From: Prevotella sp.
GTDB lineage: Bacteria; Bacteroidota; Bacteroidia; Bacteroidales; Bacteroidaceae
Direction: 5' to 3'
Assembly (NCBI GenBank): GCA_017449495.1
Contig: JAFTFO010000042.1
Coordinates: 1 to 64,000, forward strand
DNA length: 64,000 nucleotides
How positions within the stretch are numbered: the stretch's first letter is position 1; each line of letters opens with the position of its first letter. This document shows, piece by piece, positions 42,646-52,741 of the stretch. Under the pieces are notes generated by a model. The model worked only from the letters and a program-made list of their open reading frames with translations, did no database searches and had not been told where the DNA came from. Both the position numbers and the translations under genes were made by a program.

Positions 42646-42673
42646 GAGTTCATTGCTAACTCCTATTCCTTTT
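42635..42673. terminator. Bidirectional terminator
   Basis: A perfect 16-bp stem AAAAGGAATAGGAGTT (42635-42650) pairs with 42658-42673 across a 7-nt loop, with A/T runs on both sides. It covers the rlpA stop and reaches the stop of the converging glycine-zipper gene. Confidence 0.92.
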
Positions 42674-43467
42674 TATTTTGCAGTCTGTATGGGGAAGTCC
42701 TTGGTCTGCGAGGCGATTTCCCTGTTCTGGTGGAGCACACTGATACGGATGACAGCCTCGCCGTCTTTCAAGCGGTTGTCGGCCTTGATGACTGCTGTAT
42801 AACGAATGCCCTTACCTGGCATGATACTCTCCACAAGCACGTTCTGAGAAACATAAATATGCTTGTTGTTCGTCACCTCGGCCACCGTAGGCTGGATCTG
42901 GAAGATGGGCTTCGACGAGTTGTTAAACACCTCGAACACCATCCGCACCTCCTCGCCACGACTCAGGATGCCGTCGTGACTGGCATCGACGATATGGGCA
43001 TTGCGAATCTCGATGGCAGGCAAAGAGAGGGAAGACACGCTCACACTGCTACTGTCAGCCTTGGGGCTGAAGTCCTCATCAAAGCCATAGAGACGGTCGT
43101 CACCACTGTTCGAGCTGTCGAAGCCGCTCTGCTCGTCATTCTCGTCATACTGGGGCACGGTACGCTCACTGCGTGTTGAGCGATTACTCTCGTAACGACG
43201 CTGACGACGCTGCTCGGCATAATCCTCATAACGACGCTGCTCAGCTTTGTCGGCAGCAGAGCCTATCGCTGCGCCGACCGCCGCACCACCGGCCATGCCG
43301 ATGAGCGATCCCACATCACTACCCCGCCAACCACCAGCGATACCGCCAATGGCAGAACCGATGATCGAACCAAAACTACCACCCACATAGGCTCCCTGGC
43401 CCGTGTAAGTGCCGCAGCTGCTCAAGAGCAACAGGGCGCAGACTGATACTACCAATGTCTTCTTCAT
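42673..43467 (-). CDS. Glycine-zipper lipoprotein
   Basis: 264 residues with lipobox LLLLSSC and an N-terminal glycine zipper (GGSFGSIIGSAIGGIAGG and GMAGGAAVGAAIGSAA, about 29-72). An Arg/Glu/Asp/Ser linker follows, then a C-terminal beta domain (about 150-264, IEIRNAHIVDASHDGILSRG). Glycine zippers associate with membranes or oligomerise; the C-terminal domain resembles oxygen-free CARDB/BACON-like sandwiches but I do not recognise it. Own promoter. Confidence 0.75.
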   Translation of the reverse strand: MKKTLVVSVCALLLLSSCGTYTGQGAYVGGSFGSIIGSAIGGIAGGWRGSDVGSLIGMAGGAAVGAAIGSAADKAEQRRYEDYAEQRRQRRYESNRSTRSERTVPQYDENDEQSGFDSSNSGDDRLYGFDEDFSPKADSSSVSVSSLSLPAIEIRNAHIVDASHDGILSRGEEVRMVFEVFNNSSKPIFQIQPTVAEVTNNKHIYVSQNVLVESIMPGKGIRYTAVIKADNRLKDGEAVIRISVLHQNREIASQTKDFPIQTAK

Positions 43468-43493
43468 AACCGTAAGTTTTATCTTCTACGGTG

Positions 43494-43525
43494 CAAAGGT
43501 AATCATTCTATCCCAAATAGCCAAA
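43494..43525 (-). promoter_or_regulatory. Promoter of the glycine-zipper lipoprotein gene
   Basis: TTTG (complement of 43522-43525), exactly 20 bp, TACCTTTG (complement of 43494-43501). Confidence 0.75.
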
Positions 43526-43592
43526 AGGAATTTCCCGAAATTGACATAGGGAAAACCCTAATTCCTCAGTCCATGCACTGATCAACGCACGA

Positions 43593-44255
43593 TCAATGCA
43601 TGATCCGCTTCTTGCCGTTCTGGATGACAACACCCTTATACGAGGCGTCCACCTTCTGACCTGAGAGGTTGTAGATGGCTACGTCGGGGGCTTTCGCGGA
43701 CTTGACGCGCTGGATACCAGAGCCACTCACACGCTCTAAGACTTCAACCTCCTTAATGATTGTAGTGCCTGGGACCCAACCACAACCTAACAAGACGAAA
43801 GCATTGCCTATGACATTGTTGCCGTATTCAGGATAGTCAACATCAATAATCTGGAACTCATCTTTAGCCTTTGCTGGTACTACACAAAGAAAAGAGCCAT
43901 CCCAGTTGCCCAGACATACCCAGTAGCTGCCGTCGGAGGGTACCTTCATAGTGATACGAACAACATAGTTGTGGTGTTCCTGCAGTGTCAGTTCACCTGA
44001 TAATAATGCCACCATCGGGGTATATATATTTTCTCGCATCCGATCATTATAGATACCGAGGCCCTCATCAAGTATCTCCAGTCTTGCCTTATCACCTGGA
44101 TTCGGAGAATCAGCAAAAAAAAGAAGCTCACCTAATTCACCTGAATATCCCTTCCAGTCTACCTTAGCCAGTGACACCAGAGTGTCATTAGCTTCTTGGG
44201 CATGGATAGTCAAACAACAGAAGATGATGGTCGCGGATAGCAGTATCTTTTTCAT
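43593..44255 (-). CDS. Secreted protein of unknown function with sorting-like C terminus
   Basis: 220 residues with a signal peptide (CCLTIHAQ). The middle part (about 25-170) is beta-rich with no family I recognise. The C terminus (VAIYNLSGQKVDASYKGVVI, then QNGKKRIMH) resembles the tail of the endonuclease I at 3351 and other Prevotella exported proteins. The start overlaps the end of the TPR-HTH gene by 4 bp (ATGA type), so it is translationally coupled to that regulator. Confidence 0.75.
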   Translation of the reverse strand: MKKILLSATIIFCCLTIHAQEANDTLVSLAKVDWKGYSGELGELLFFADSPNPGDKARLEILDEGLGIYNDRMRENIYTPMVALLSGELTLQEHHNYVVRITMKVPSDGSYWVCLGNWDGSFLCVVPAKAKDEFQIIDVDYPEYGNNVIGNAFVLLGCGWVPGTTIIKEVEVLERVSGSGIQRVKSAKAPDVAIYNLSGQKVDASYKGVVIQNGKKRIMH

Positions 44256-45721
44256 ATCTTAACGCTCTTTTTACCAATTTTATCGATTTCATCGTTGAAT
44301 TGATCGGCTGTTCCCTCTATCTGGAAGACTTTCTTCAGAAGTTTACTACGAATATTTGAGACGTACGAAGGAACGCACTTCTTCAACTTCGCTATATCGC
44401 TGGGCGAGATGTGCACACGTGTCAACAAGCAGATGTCGTACTCGATTTCCGTCAAAGGCACCTCGTCTGCATCCATAATGTCACGGAATTCAGGTATCTC
44501 CTGCTCCACCAAGAGACGCAACTGTTTCCAGTCATCATTAGTCGGATATTGTGGCGGATTGCTCTTAGCCAATGACCTGAGCCGCCTCGTTATAGGGGCA
44601 TTCTCCAGACGGTATTCAAACGCCGCATTCTTGAAAAGGCGATAACGCACAAAGAGTTGCCATATCAATATGCCCGAAATGAGAATAACGATGATGGCAG
44701 TGAGCCAGGCGATCTTTGCCTCCGACTCTTTCTGCTTAGCCAGGAAACGCTGATGATTGTAATTGTAGGAAGCCTGGAACTTCTGGATATTCTCCATCTC
44801 GGAAAGGGAATAGGCAGAGTCATTCAACTCATAGGCCAATGTGGCATATTTAGCGATGGAATCGGAGTTTTTCTTCTGTTCAAAGACCTCTTGAAGACCT
44901 TTGCTTCCTGCTATCTGATTACGGATATCCTGCCCGTCGTGCAGTTCCTTCCTGAACCAATACTCTGCGGAGTCTGGTTGATGGATCGCTAAATAACACT
45001 CACCTTTTATATAATAATAGATCTCAAAACCCTTGGATATATTCTTGTTGCCATCAAACAATCCAGACTCTTCCTCATAGATACGGCTATAAGCTATCGC
45101 CTTGGAAACATCTCCTTTCTTTAATAAAGAGGTGATGAGACTGCCGCCGAGTGTACGGGCAGCCCTATCGGTCTTTCCTATCTCACGGAACATACGCGCT
45201 GCCTGTTCCTTAACGTAGATAACGGAATCGGGCATCTTCAGGAAATCGTACGCCCCACTCTGCTGGGAATAACGCTTGATAGCCTGCAAGGTGTCCTTAT
45301 CCTTCCATGCGTAGAACTCCGCCAGTCTTAACTCACTCAGTTCGCTACGAGGCTGCACCTGTGTATGATAAATCATGGCGCACTGCCCATGGATGAGACT
45401 CAGCAGCTTATAATCACAGTCGACCTGCGTAGTGTCGGCACAGTCGGCTGCCTCGTAATAGACCATCAGGGCCCGGGGCAGTTCGTTAAGATTGGAATAA
45501 GTACATCCAAGAATATACTTGGCACGCATTTGCTCAGTGGCATCACCATGTCTGTCGAAATACATCACTAACGATTCTGCCAGTGAGTCGTTGAGCAACT
45601 TCTCCCCACTACTGTTCTGCTGTTCTAACTCTTCCAGCTGCTGTCGCATCTGCACACCATCGCCTGTGCAGCTCATCATGAACCACACAAGGCACAACCA
45701 TAAAAAACTGTTTATCCTCAT
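44252..45721 (-). CDS. TPR lipoprotein with transmembrane helix and LuxR-like HTH
   Basis: 489 residues, related in layout to 804-2543. Lipobox FMMSC, TPR-like repeats (about 30-310), transmembrane helix TAIIVILISGILIWQLFV (about 335-352), then a C-terminal domain whose LTEIEYDICLLTRVHISPSD and KLKKCVPSYVSNIRSKLLKK fit the LuxR/sigma-4-like HTH pattern (about 420-470). A periplasmic TPR sensor with cytoplasmic DNA-binding output is inferred. It precedes and overlaps the secreted-protein gene. A palindrome lies next to its promoter. Confidence 0.75.
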   Translation of the reverse strand: MRINSFLWLCLVWFMMSCTGDGVQMRQQLEELEQQNSSGEKLLNDSLAESLVMYFDRHGDATEQMRAKYILGCTYSNLNELPRALMVYYEAADCADTTQVDCDYKLLSLIHGQCAMIYHTQVQPRSELSELRLAEFYAWKDKDTLQAIKRYSQQSGAYDFLKMPDSVIYVKEQAARMFREIGKTDRAARTLGGSLITSLLKKGDVSKAIAYSRIYEEESGLFDGNKNISKGFEIYYYIKGECYLAIHQPDSAEYWFRKELHDGQDIRNQIAGSKGLQEVFEQKKNSDSIAKYATLAYELNDSAYSLSEMENIQKFQASYNYNHQRFLAKQKESEAKIAWLTAIIVILISGILIWQLFVRYRLFKNAAFEYRLENAPITRRLRSLAKSNPPQYPTNDDWKQLRLLVEQEIPEFRDIMDADEVPLTEIEYDICLLTRVHISPSDIAKLKKCVPSYVSNIRSKLLKKVFQIEGTADQFNDEIDKIGKKSVKI

Positions 45722-45752
45722 ACGATATCACTATGACCAATAAATCACGCCA

Positions 45753-45784
45753 CAAAGATAAGAAAAAAAAGAATATATGCCAAA
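45753..45784 (-). promoter_or_regulatory. Promoter of the TPR-HTH gene
   Basis: TTTG (complement of 45781-45784), 20 bp, TATCTTTG (complement of 45753-45760). Confidence 0.75.
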
Positions 45785-45791
45785 AAAACGC

Positions 45792-45810
45792 TTGTGAAAT
45801 CATTTCACAA
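45792..45810. promoter_or_regulatory. Palindrome next to the TPR-HTH promoter
   Basis: Arms TTGTGAAAT and ATTTCACAA around a central C, ending 7 bp upstream of the -33 box. Position and symmetry fit an activator or autoregulatory operator. Confidence 0.5.
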
Positions 45811-45836
45811 TCTAACAAAACACCTGATTAAGGCAC

Positions 45837-45868
45837 AAAAAGCCCGCATCTGTCAGAAGATGCGGGCT
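45837..45868 (-). terminator. Terminator of the ribosomal cluster
   Basis: Perfect 11-bp stem AGCCCGCATCT (45841-45851) with 45858-45868 and a 6-nt loop, followed by TTTT on the minus strand, 26 bp after the rplQ stop. It ends the str-S10-spc-alpha transcription. Confidence 0.92.
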
Positions 45869-45894
45869 TCACTATAGAAGATAAATGATAATGC

Positions 45895-46449
45895 TTACTC
45901 AGCCTTTGCCTCCTCAGCAGCAGGTGCAGCTTCCTCAGCAGGAGCCTCTGCCTGTGCCTCTTCAACGACGGGAGCCTCCTCCTTAGTCTCTTCCTTGGCA
46001 GCAGCCTCTGCAGGAGCAGCAGCCTCAGCCTTAGGAGCTGACTTACGAGAACGACGGGTAGACTTCTTCTTCGTATCCTTTGCCATTTCGGGATCAAAGT
46101 CTACGAGTTCGATGAAGCAGACCTGTGCGGCGTCACCCTGACGGGTACCGAGTTTGATGATACGGGTGTAGCCACCGGGACGGTCGCCCACCTTCTCACT
46201 CACTGCAGAGAAGAGTTCCTTGATAGCCTCTTTGTTCTGCAGATAGCTGAATACCACACGACGGGAGTTGGTAGAGTCTTCCTTTGCCTTTGTGATCAGC
46301 GGCTCTACATACTTCTTCAGGGCCTTGGCCTTTGCGACGGTCGTAGTGATTCTTTTGTGCATGATCAGCGAGATGGCCATGTTAGCAAGCATGGCATTAC
46401 GGTGACTGGCAGTACGACCGAGATGATTGAATTTCTTATTATGTCTCAT
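45895..46449 (-). CDS. rplQ: 50S ribosomal protein L17 with Ala/Glu-rich tail
   Basis: 184 residues. The L17 core (1-125: [40 protein letters not shown]) is followed by a basic piece ([14 protein letters not shown]) and an Ala/Glu/Pro-rich tail of about 45 residues, common in Bacteroidales L17. Last gene of the alpha group. Confidence 0.96.
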   Translation of the reverse strand: MRHNKKFNHLGRTASHRNAMLANMAISLIMHKRITTTVAKAKALKKYVEPLITKAKEDSTNSRRVVFSYLQNKEAIKELFSAVSEKVGDRPGGYTRIIKLGTRQGDAAQVCFIELVDFDPEMAKDTKKKSTRRSRKSAPKAEAAAPAEAAAKEETKEEAPVVEEAQAEAPAEEAAPAAEEAKAE

Positions 46450-46493
46450 TTTCTTTCTTGATTTTATTGGGCATTCGGCATGTCCTCACAGAC

Positions 46494-47486
46494 TTACTCC
46501 CTGTCCAGTTTATACTTGGAAATGTCGGTTCCAAACGACAGATTCAGACTCTCGAGCAAATCATCAAGCTCAGTGAGCGATTTCTTACCAAAGTTGCGGA
46601 ACTTCAAGAGGTCTGTCTTGTTGTACTGTACCAGGTCGCCAAGTGTCTCCACATCGGCTGCCTTGAGGCAGTTGAGGGCACGAACAGAGAGGTTCATGTC
46701 GACGAGACGGGTCTTGAGCAATTGGCGCATGTGCAGGATCTCCTCATCAAACTCCTGATTGCCCTCGGTATCTGTGTTCTCGAGGGTGATCTTCTCATCG
46801 GAGAAGAGCATGAAGTGATAGATAAGGATCTTAGCAGCCTCCTTCAGGGCATCCTTCGGGTGAATGGAACCATCCGTCGTAACCTCAAGCACAAGCTTGT
46901 CGTAGTCGGTCTTCTGTTCGACACGATACGGCTCCACTGCATACTTCACGTTACGAATCGGAGTGTAAATAGAATCGATGGCGATGACGTTCACGTCGGT
47001 GCAGAACTCACGGTTTTCGTCAGCGGGGACATAGCCGCGGCCCTTGTTGATAGTGAGGTCGATCTGCATCGATGCCTTGGAATCTAAATGACAAATCACC
47101 AAATCGGGATTCAGCACCTCAAATCCGGTCAGATACTTGCCTATGTCTGCGGCTTTGAATTCTGTAGAATTCTCGACCGTGATACTGACTTTCTCGTTCT
47201 CGAATTCTTCTACAACTTGCTTGAACCTCACTTGTTTCAGGTTCAAGATAATGTTGGTCACGTCTTCCTTTACACCAGGTACTGAGGAGAACTCATGCTC
47301 AACCCCTGCGATACGCACGGTATTGATGGCATAGCCCTCGAGCGATGAAAGAAGAATGCGGCGCAGCGCGTTTCCGATGGTCACACCGAAACCGGGCTCC
47401 AAAGGACGAAATTCGAACTTGCCGAATTTGTCATTGGCTTCCAACATTACGACTTTATCGGGTTTTTGAAATGCTAATATCGCCAT
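46494..47486 (-). CDS. rpoA: RNA polymerase alpha subunit
   Basis: 330 residues: assembly domain (1-230, with [21 protein letters not shown]) and C-terminal DNA/activator-binding domain (about 255-325, [20 protein letters not shown] and [13 protein letters not shown]). It nucleates the beta/beta' core. It lies between rpsD and rplQ as usual. Confidence 0.98.
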   Translation of the reverse strand: MAILAFQKPDKVVMLEANDKFGKFEFRPLEPGFGVTIGNALRRILLSSLEGYAINTVRIAGVEHEFSSVPGVKEDVTNIILNLKQVRFKQVVEEFENEKVSITVENSTEFKAADIGKYLTGFEVLNPDLVICHLDSKASMQIDLTINKGRGYVPADENREFCTDVNVIAIDSIYTPIRNVKYAVEPYRVEQKTDYDKLVLEVTTDGSIHPKDALKEAAKILIYHFMLFSDEKITLENTDTEGNQEFDEEILHMRQLLKTRLVDMNLSVRALNCLKAADVETLGDLVQYNKTDLLKFRNFGKKSLTELDDLLESLNLSFGTDISKYKLDRE

Positions 47487-47500
47487 TAATTTAAATGATT

Positions 47501-48109
47501 TTAGTTCTTAGAGTACAACTCAACGATTGACTGTTCCTTAATGTTCTCAGGGATATCGGCACGCTCCGGCATGTGCAGGAACTTACCACCCTTAGCGTTC
47601 TCATCCCACTCGATCCAGGGGTACTTGCTGTGGTTGAAACCAGCAAGGGCTGCCTCGATAACCTCGAGAGACTTTGACTTCTCACGGACGGCAACGATCA
47701 TGCCGGGCTTTACCTGGAATGAAGGAATGTTGACTACCTTACCGTCAACAGTGATGTGCTTGTGACCCACGAGCTGACGAGCAGCTGCACGAGTAGGAGC
47801 AATACCAAGACGGAACACCACATTGTCGAGTCGGCTCTCCAACAGCTGGAGCAGCACCTCACCGGTGATACCATCAGCCTTGGCGGCCTTCTCAAACAGG
47901 TTACGGAACTGACGCTCAAGCACTCCATAAGTATACTTGGCCTTCTGCTTCTCTGCCAGCATGACGGCATACTCCGACTGCTTACGACGACGGTTGTTGC
48001 CATGCTGTCCCGGGGGGAAGTTCCTACGGGACAAAACTTTGTCTGCGCCGAAGATGGGCTCACCAAAACGACGCGCAATTTTTGATTTCGGTCCTAAATA
48101 TCTTGCCAT
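47501..48109 (-). CDS. rpsD: 30S ribosomal protein S4
   Basis: 202 residues from [10 protein letters not shown], three codons after an alternative Met. Primary 16S 5'-domain binder with the S4 RNA-binding domain ([20 protein letters not shown]). The N-terminal Cys4 zinc site of some S4 proteins is missing (C-minus form). S4 often autoregulates the alpha operon. Confidence 0.97.
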   Translation of the reverse strand: MARYLGPKSKIARRFGEPIFGADKVLSRRNFPPGQHGNNRRRKQSEYAVMLAEKQKAKYTYGVLERQFRNLFEKAAKADGITGEVLLQLLESRLDNVVFRLGIAPTRAAARQLVGHKHITVDGKVVNIPSFQVKPGMIVAVREKSKSLEVIEAALAGFNHSKYPWIEWDENAKGGKFLHMPERADIPENIKEQSIVELYSKN

Positions 48110-48130
48110 AATTAACAAAAAATAATTCTA

Positions 48131-48520
48131 TTATACTCTACGACGCTTCGGGGGACGGCATCCGTTATGTGGCAGCGGCGTAACATCGATGATCTCCATG
48201 ACCTCAATACCTGCGCCGTGGATAGCACGGATAGCAGACTCACGGCCATTGCCGGGACCCTTCACATAAGCCTTCACCTTACGAAGACCGAGGTCGTATG
48301 CAACCTTGGCGCAATCCTCTGCTGCCATCTGAGCTGCGTACGGCGTGTTCTTCTTCGAACCACGGAAACCCATCTTACCAGCTGAAGACCAAGAGATCAC
48401 CTGACCCTCGTCATTAGCCAGTGAAACGATAATATTATTGAAAGAACTGTGTACGTGCAACTGGCCGATGGCGTTCACACGAACATTCCTTTTCTTGGAA
48501 GTGACTGTTTTCTTTGCCAT
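48131..48520 (-). CDS. rpsK: 30S ribosomal protein S11
   Basis: 129 residues, platform protein next to the mRNA exit. Contains [33 protein letters not shown] and the C-terminal [13 protein letters not shown]. Confidence 0.97.
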   Translation of the reverse strand: MAKKTVTSKKRNVRVNAIGQLHVHSSFNNIIVSLANDEGQVISWSSAGKMGFRGSKKNTPYAAQMAAEDCAKVAYDLGLRKVKAYVKGPGNGRESAIRAIHGAGIEVMEIIDVTPLPHNGCRPPKRRRV

Positions 48521-48558
48521 AATAATTAAACTCTTAATTCTTAACTTTTAATTCTTAA
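48521..48558. repeat. TTAAGAA spacer repeat before rpsK
   Basis: On the minus strand TTAAGAATTAAAAGTTAAGA and one more TTAAGAG unit fill the rpsM-rpsK gap directly after the rpsM stop. Confidence 0.65.
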
Positions 48559-48939
48559 TTACTTGGTGGCCTTCTTCTTATTAGCAACAGTCTTCTTCTT
48601 TCCCTTACGGGTACGAGCATTATTCTTGGTGCTCTGACCGCGAACAGGAAGACCATTACGATGACGGACTCCACGATAGCAACCAATATCCATCAGTCGC
48701 TTGATGTTCAACTGGATCTCACTGCGGAGATCACCTTCCACTTTGAATTCAGCGCCGATGATTTCACGGATCTTGGCTGCCTGGTCGTCAGTCCACTCGT
48801 TGACCTTCAGGTCACGGCTGACACCTGCCTTATCCAATATCTTTGCTGAACTACTTCGACCTATACCATAGATATAGGTCAATGCGATTTCGCCACGCTT
48901 ATTCTGGGGCAAATCTACTCCAACAATTCTTATTGCCAT
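48559..48939 (-). CDS. rpsM: 30S ribosomal protein S13
   Basis: 126 residues, head protein contacting the P-site tRNA and L5. Contains [36 protein letters not shown] and a basic C-terminal tail. First gene after the internal promoter at 48996. Confidence 0.97.
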   Translation of the reverse strand: MAIRIVGVDLPQNKRGEIALTYIYGIGRSSSAKILDKAGVSRDLKVNEWTDDQAAKIREIIGAEFKVEGDLRSEIQLNIKRLMDIGCYRGVRHRNGLPVRGQSTKNNARTRKGKKKTVANKKKATK

Positions 48940-48995
48940 TTGAAAATTAATAAAAAAATAAAACGTTAAATTTCGAAATTCTGCTAAAAAGCATG

Positions 48996-49003
48996 CAAAG
49001 GTA
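48996..49003 (-). promoter_or_regulatory. Internal promoter element before rpsM (alpha group)
   Basis: TACCTTTG on the minus strand, 56 bp upstream of the rpsM ATG in a 108-bp gap after rpmJ. No consensus -33 box at 20 bp, but TTTG occurs closer. It could drive rpsM-rpsK-rpsD-rpoA-rplQ separately. Confidence 0.5.
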
Positions 49004-49047
49004 CGAAGATTTTCTCAAACCTCCGCACATTTTATGCTTATTTAACA

Positions 49048-49164
49048 TTAACCCTGACGCATTTTATACTTTGGGTTCTTCTTGTTGATAACGAACAGGC
49101 GTCCCTTGCGACGTACAATCTTGCAATCCGGGGTACGCTTCTTCAATGATGCTCTTGTCTTCAT
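49048..49164 (-). CDS. rpmJ: 50S ribosomal protein L36, zinc-free form
   Basis: 38 residues ([14 protein letters not shown]..., ending NPKYKMRQG). Of the four zinc ligands of the common C-plus form (Cys, Cys, Cys, His) only one Cys remains, so this is the C-minus type. It lies between infA and rpsM as in other Bacteroidetes. Confidence 0.93.
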   Translation of the reverse strand: MKTRASLKKRTPDCKIVRRKGRLFVINKKNPKYKMRQG

Positions 49165-49178
49165 AATCGTTCTTTTGT

Positions 49179-49397
49179 TTATTTGTATCTGAATACAATT
49201 CTACCTTTTGTCAGATCATAGGGACTCATCTCCACCTTCACCTTATCACCGGGGAGGATCTTGATGTAGTGCATTCTCATCTTGCCAGAGATATGCGCAA
49301 TAATCTGTACTCCATTCTCAAGTTCTACTCGGAACATCGCATTCGACAGCGACTCAACGATGGTTCCGTCCTGCTCTATAGCGGATTGTTTTGCCAT
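49179..49397 (-). CDS. infA: Translation initiation factor IF-1
   Basis: 72 residues, S1/OB fold: [35 protein letters not shown] and [13 protein letters not shown]. Binds the A site of the 30S subunit. Lies 5 bp after map. Confidence 0.97.
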   Translation of the reverse strand: MAKQSAIEQDGTIVESLSNAMFRVELENGVQIIAHISGKMRMHYIKILPGDKVKVEMSPYDLTKGRIVFRYK

Positions 49398-49402
49398 ATA
49401 TT

Positions 49403-50203
49403 TTAATATAAATGTCCTTCTATTTGCTCTACTTCCTCGAAAGAAGACAGAATCTCAGCCTTGCCTCGTCTGATCACAATCGTATGCTCGAAATGGGCAG
49501 CAGGTTTTCCGTCCCGCGTCCTGATGGTCCAACGATCTTGGTCCAGCCAGATAGAACGGTCACCCATCGTGATCATCGGTTCGATGGCGATACACATGCC
49601 AGCTTTCAGCATCACGCCATTCCCCCGTCTGCCATAGTTCGGCACCTGCGGATCTTCGTGCATCTCACGACCGATACCATGTCCGGTCAACTCACGCACT
49701 ATTCCATATCCCTGTGCCTCGCAGTGGTCTTGCACGGCACTGCTGATATCACCCAGATGCTTTCCTGCTACCGCCTGCTCAATGCCAAGATAGAGTGACT
49801 CCTTGGTTGTCTTGAGCAACTGCTTGACTTCGTTGGAGACCTCACCCACACAGAATGTATAGCAAGAGTCGCCGTTGAACTCATTCAAGAGTGTCCCACA
49901 GTCGACGGAGATGATGTCTCCTTCCTTCAGGACTGTACTCTCATTAGGCACACCATGTACGACGACATCATTCACCGACGTACAGATGCTGGCAGGAAAC
50001 GGCCCTCCATATGGATTAGGGAAACCCTTGAACGTCGGGACGGCACCATGGTCTCTGATGAACTCGTCCGCAATCTTGTCCAACTGGAGGGTCGTTACTC
50101 CAGGTTTGATATGCTTTGCTAATTCTCCAAGCGTGTGACCAACAAGTTGGTTCGCCTGGCGTATCAGCTCTATCTCATCTTCAGTCTTCAGATAGATCTT
50201 CAT
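49403..50203 (-). CDS. map: Methionine aminopeptidase type I
   Basis: 266 residues; removes the initiator Met. Metal ligands are visible: Asp in [16 protein letters not shown] (two Asp), His in [15 protein letters not shown], Glu in IAIEPMI and Glu in HFEHTIVI. Between secY and infA. Confidence 0.97.
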   Translation of the reverse strand: MKIYLKTEDEIELIRQANQLVGHTLGELAKHIKPGVTTLQLDKIADEFIRDHGAVPTFKGFPNPYGGPFPASICTSVNDVVVHGVPNESTVLKEGDIISVDCGTLLNEFNGDSCYTFCVGEVSNEVKQLLKTTKESLYLGIEQAVAGKHLGDISSAVQDHCEAQGYGIVRELTGHGIGREMHEDPQVPNYGRRGNGVMLKAGMCIAIEPMITMGDRSIWLDQDRWTIRTRDGKPAAHFEHTIVIRRGKAEILSSFEEVEQIEGHLY

Positions 50204-50209
50204 AGAAGA

Positions 50210-51550
50210 TTAATAAGCCGCCATGCCACGACCGTGGATACGGCCGGAACTGAGCAGACCGTCGTAGTGGCGCATCAGCAGATGACTCTCTATCTGTGCG
50301 AGTGTGTCAAGCACCACACCGACGAGAATCAGCAGCGAGGTACCACCGAAGAACTGAGAAAACGCATCCTGCACGTTCAGCAAGCTTGCCAGTGCAGGCA
50401 TCACAGCGATGAAGGCGATGAACAACGAGCCGGGCAATGTGATACGCGACATCACGGTGTCGATATACTCTGCCGTTTCCTTGCCAGGCTTCACGCCGGG
50501 GATGAATCCGTTGTTACGCTTCATGTCCTCAGCCATCTGCGTCGGGTTGAGCGTGATGGCCGTATAGAAGTATGTGAATGCGATGATCAGCAGTGCGAAG
50601 ATGATGTTATAGGTCCAGCTGTGATGATCAAGCATCGTGCGGACAAACCAGCTGGCATTCTCCGGAGCAGAATACTGCACGAGTGTCAGCGGGATGAACA
50701 TCAGTGCCTGGGCAAAGATGATAGGCATCACGTTGGCTGCGAACAGCTTCAGCGGGATATACTGGCGGGCACCGCCTACCTGCTGATTGCCTACGATACG
50801 CTTGGCATACTGAACAGGTACCTTGCGGACACCCTGTACCAGAACAATTGATGCACAAACAACTGCGTAGAGAATGATGATCTCGACGAGGAACATCACC
50901 AGACCACCACCAGAGATAGCGGTGAATCGAGATGTCAGCTCCTGGATGAATGCCTGGGGCAGACGGGCGATGATACCAATCATAATGATCAGCGAGATAC
51001 CATTTCCTATACCTTTATCGGTAATGCGCTCACCCAGCCAGAGGATAAACATACTTCCTGCGGACAGGATAATGACGGCCGGAACCATGAATGCAGACCA
51101 AGAGATACCCGGTGCGAGGGCAGCACCGGCCTGCATCTTCAGATTCATCAGGTAACCCGGAGCCTGGAACAGCAGGATTGCCACTGTCAGCCAACGGGTA
51201 TACATACTGATCTTCTTACGACCGCTCTCACCCTCACGCTGCATCTTCTGTACGTAAGGCACAGCGACGGCGAGGAGCTGCATAACGATTGAAGCAGAGA
51301 TGTAAGGCATGATTCCAAGCGCAAAGATAGATGCGTTGGAGAATGCACCACCAGAGAACATATCAAGCAGCGACATCAGACCGCCGGCAGTCTGCGACTG
51401 CAGCTGGCTCAACATGCCCGGGTTAATACCGGGAAGTACCACGAACGAGCCAAAACGATAAATCGCCACGAACAGGAGTGTGATGAGGAGGCGCTGGCGC
51501 AGATCCTCAATCTTCCAGATGTTCTTCAGTGTCTCTATTAACTTCTTCAT
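50210..51550 (-). CDS. secY: Protein translocase subunit SecY
   Basis: 446 residues with ten membrane helices; forms the SecYEG channel. Contains the plug/helix-2 region (GLMSLLDMFSGGAFSNASIFALGIMPYISASI) only in part quoted here as GIMPYISASIVMQLL, and loops KRNNGFIPGVKPG and VRKVPVQYAKR. Follows rplO by 6 bp. Confidence 0.97.
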   Translation of the reverse strand: MKKLIETLKNIWKIEDLRQRLLITLLFVAIYRFGSFVVLPGINPGMLSQLQSQTAGGLMSLLDMFSGGAFSNASIFALGIMPYISASIVMQLLAVAVPYVQKMQREGESGRKKISMYTRWLTVAILLFQAPGYLMNLKMQAGAALAPGISWSAFMVPAVIILSAGSMFILWLGERITDKGIGNGISLIIMIGIIARLPQAFIQELTSRFTAISGGGLVMFLVEIIILYAVVCASIVLVQGVRKVPVQYAKRIVGNQQVGGARQYIPLKLFAANVMPIIFAQALMFIPLTLVQYSAPENASWFVRTMLDHHSWTYNIIFALLIIAFTYFYTAITLNPTQMAEDMKRNNGFIPGVKPGKETAEYIDTVMSRITLPGSLFIAFIAVMPALASLLNVQDAFSQFFGGTSLLILVGVVLDTLAQIESHLLMRHYDGLLSSGRIHGRGMAAY

Positions 51551-51556
51551 TACTGT

Positions 51557-52003
51557 TTAGATTTTTGTTGCGTTACCACCTACTGCCTTGATTGCTTCCT
51601 CGGCAGTCTTTGAGAATGCGTTGGCCTCGACGTCAACCTTAGCCTTCAATTCACCTTTGCCAAGTATCTTCACCAGCTCCTTGCCGTTGGTCAGGCCAGC
51701 AGCCACAAGCTCTGCGATACCGATCTTGGTGAGATTCTTCTCTTCTGCGAGCTTCTGCAGGGTAGAGAGATTCACAGCGAAGTACTCCTTGTGGTTAATG
51801 TTCTTGAAACCACCCTTCGGGACACGACGCTGGAGAGGCATCTGACCGCCTTCGAAACCAACCTTCTTCTTATAACCAGAACGAGCCTTGGCACCCTTAT
51901 GACCACGGGTAGAAGTACCGCCCAGTCCTGAACCAGGACCGCGACCGATACGACGACGAGAGTGGGTAGAACCTTCAGCCGGCTTTAAATTATTCAGTTT
52001 CAT
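51557..52003 (-). CDS. rplO: 50S ribosomal protein L15
   Basis: 148 residues: MKLNNLKPAEGSTHSRRRIG, Gly-rich GRGPGSGLGGTSTRGHKG, and a globular C-terminal half. Late-assembly 23S binder. Confidence 0.97.
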   Translation of the reverse strand: MKLNNLKPAEGSTHSRRRIGRGPGSGLGGTSTRGHKGAKARSGYKKKVGFEGGQMPLQRRVPKGGFKNINHKEYFAVNLSTLQKLAEEKNLTKIGIAELVAAGLTNGKELVKILGKGELKAKVDVEANAFSKTAEEAIKAVGGNATKI

Positions 52004-52031
52004 AATCGAATCTACTTTTTAATTGTTGCTA

Positions 52032-52208
52032 TTAGTCAATAACGGTCACGAGATGGTGAACCTTGCGGATCATACCACGGATTGAAGGAGTATCCTCAAC
52101 TTCAACAACCTGAGAGATCTTACGCAGGCCGAGAGCCTGGAGCGTACGCTTCTGGTCTACCGGATAACCGATCTTACTCTTAATCTGCTTTACCTTAATT
52201 GTTGCCAT
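52032..52208 (-). CDS. rpmD: 50S ribosomal protein L30
   Basis: 58 residues read directly from the sequence: [20 protein letters not shown], then [11 protein letters not shown] and a terminal HHLVTVID. Matches the short bacterial L30. Lies between rpsE and rplO in the usual order. Confidence 0.94.
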   Translation of the reverse strand: MATIKVKQIKSKIGYPVDQKRTLQALGLRKISQVVEVEDTPSIRGMIRKVHHLVTVID

Positions 52209-52222
52209 AGTCTTTATCTCCT

Positions 52223-52735
52223 TTAACCTTTGAATACTTTTTCCATACTGATACCACGAGTACCTGCCACTGTGTAGGGGTCACGCATCAGGCTCAGAGC
52301 CGTGATGGTAGCCTTCACCAGATTGTGGGGGTTCGAGGAACCCTTTGACTTGGCAAGCACATCCTTGATACCAGCACTCTCCAAAACGGCACGCATAGCA
52401 CCACCGGCCACCAGACCGGTACCGGCAGCTGCCGGCTTCAGGAACACCTGTGCACCACCGAAGTGTGCCTCCATCTCATGGGGGATGGTACCCTTGAGCA
52501 CGGGAACTTTCACAAGATTCTTCTTGGCTGCCTCTACACCCTTGGCAATGGCGGCGGTCACTTCGCCAGCCTTACCCAGACCCCAGCCGATGATGCCGTT
52601 GCCGTCACCGACAACAACGATGGCTGCGAATGTAAAGGTGCGACCTCCCTTGGTAACCTTCGTTACACGGTTGATGGCAACCAGTCTGTCTTTCAACTCT
52701 ACGTCACTATTTACTTTAACATTTTTCATTGCCAT
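52223..52735 (-). CDS. rpsE: 30S ribosomal protein S5
   Basis: 170 residues: N-terminal dsRNA-binding fold ([20 protein letters not shown]) and S5 C-terminal domain ([20 protein letters not shown]). Fidelity protein at the mRNA entry. Confidence 0.97.
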   Translation of the reverse strand: MAMKNVKVNSDVELKDRLVAINRVTKVTKGGRTFTFAAIVVVGDGNGIIGWGLGKAGEVTAAIAKGVEAAKKNLVKVPVLKGTIPHEMEAHFGGAQVFLKPAAAGTGLVAGGAMRAVLESAGIKDVLAKSKGSSNPHNLVKATITALSLMRDPYTVAGTRGISMEKVFKG

Positions 52736-52741
52736 AATCGT

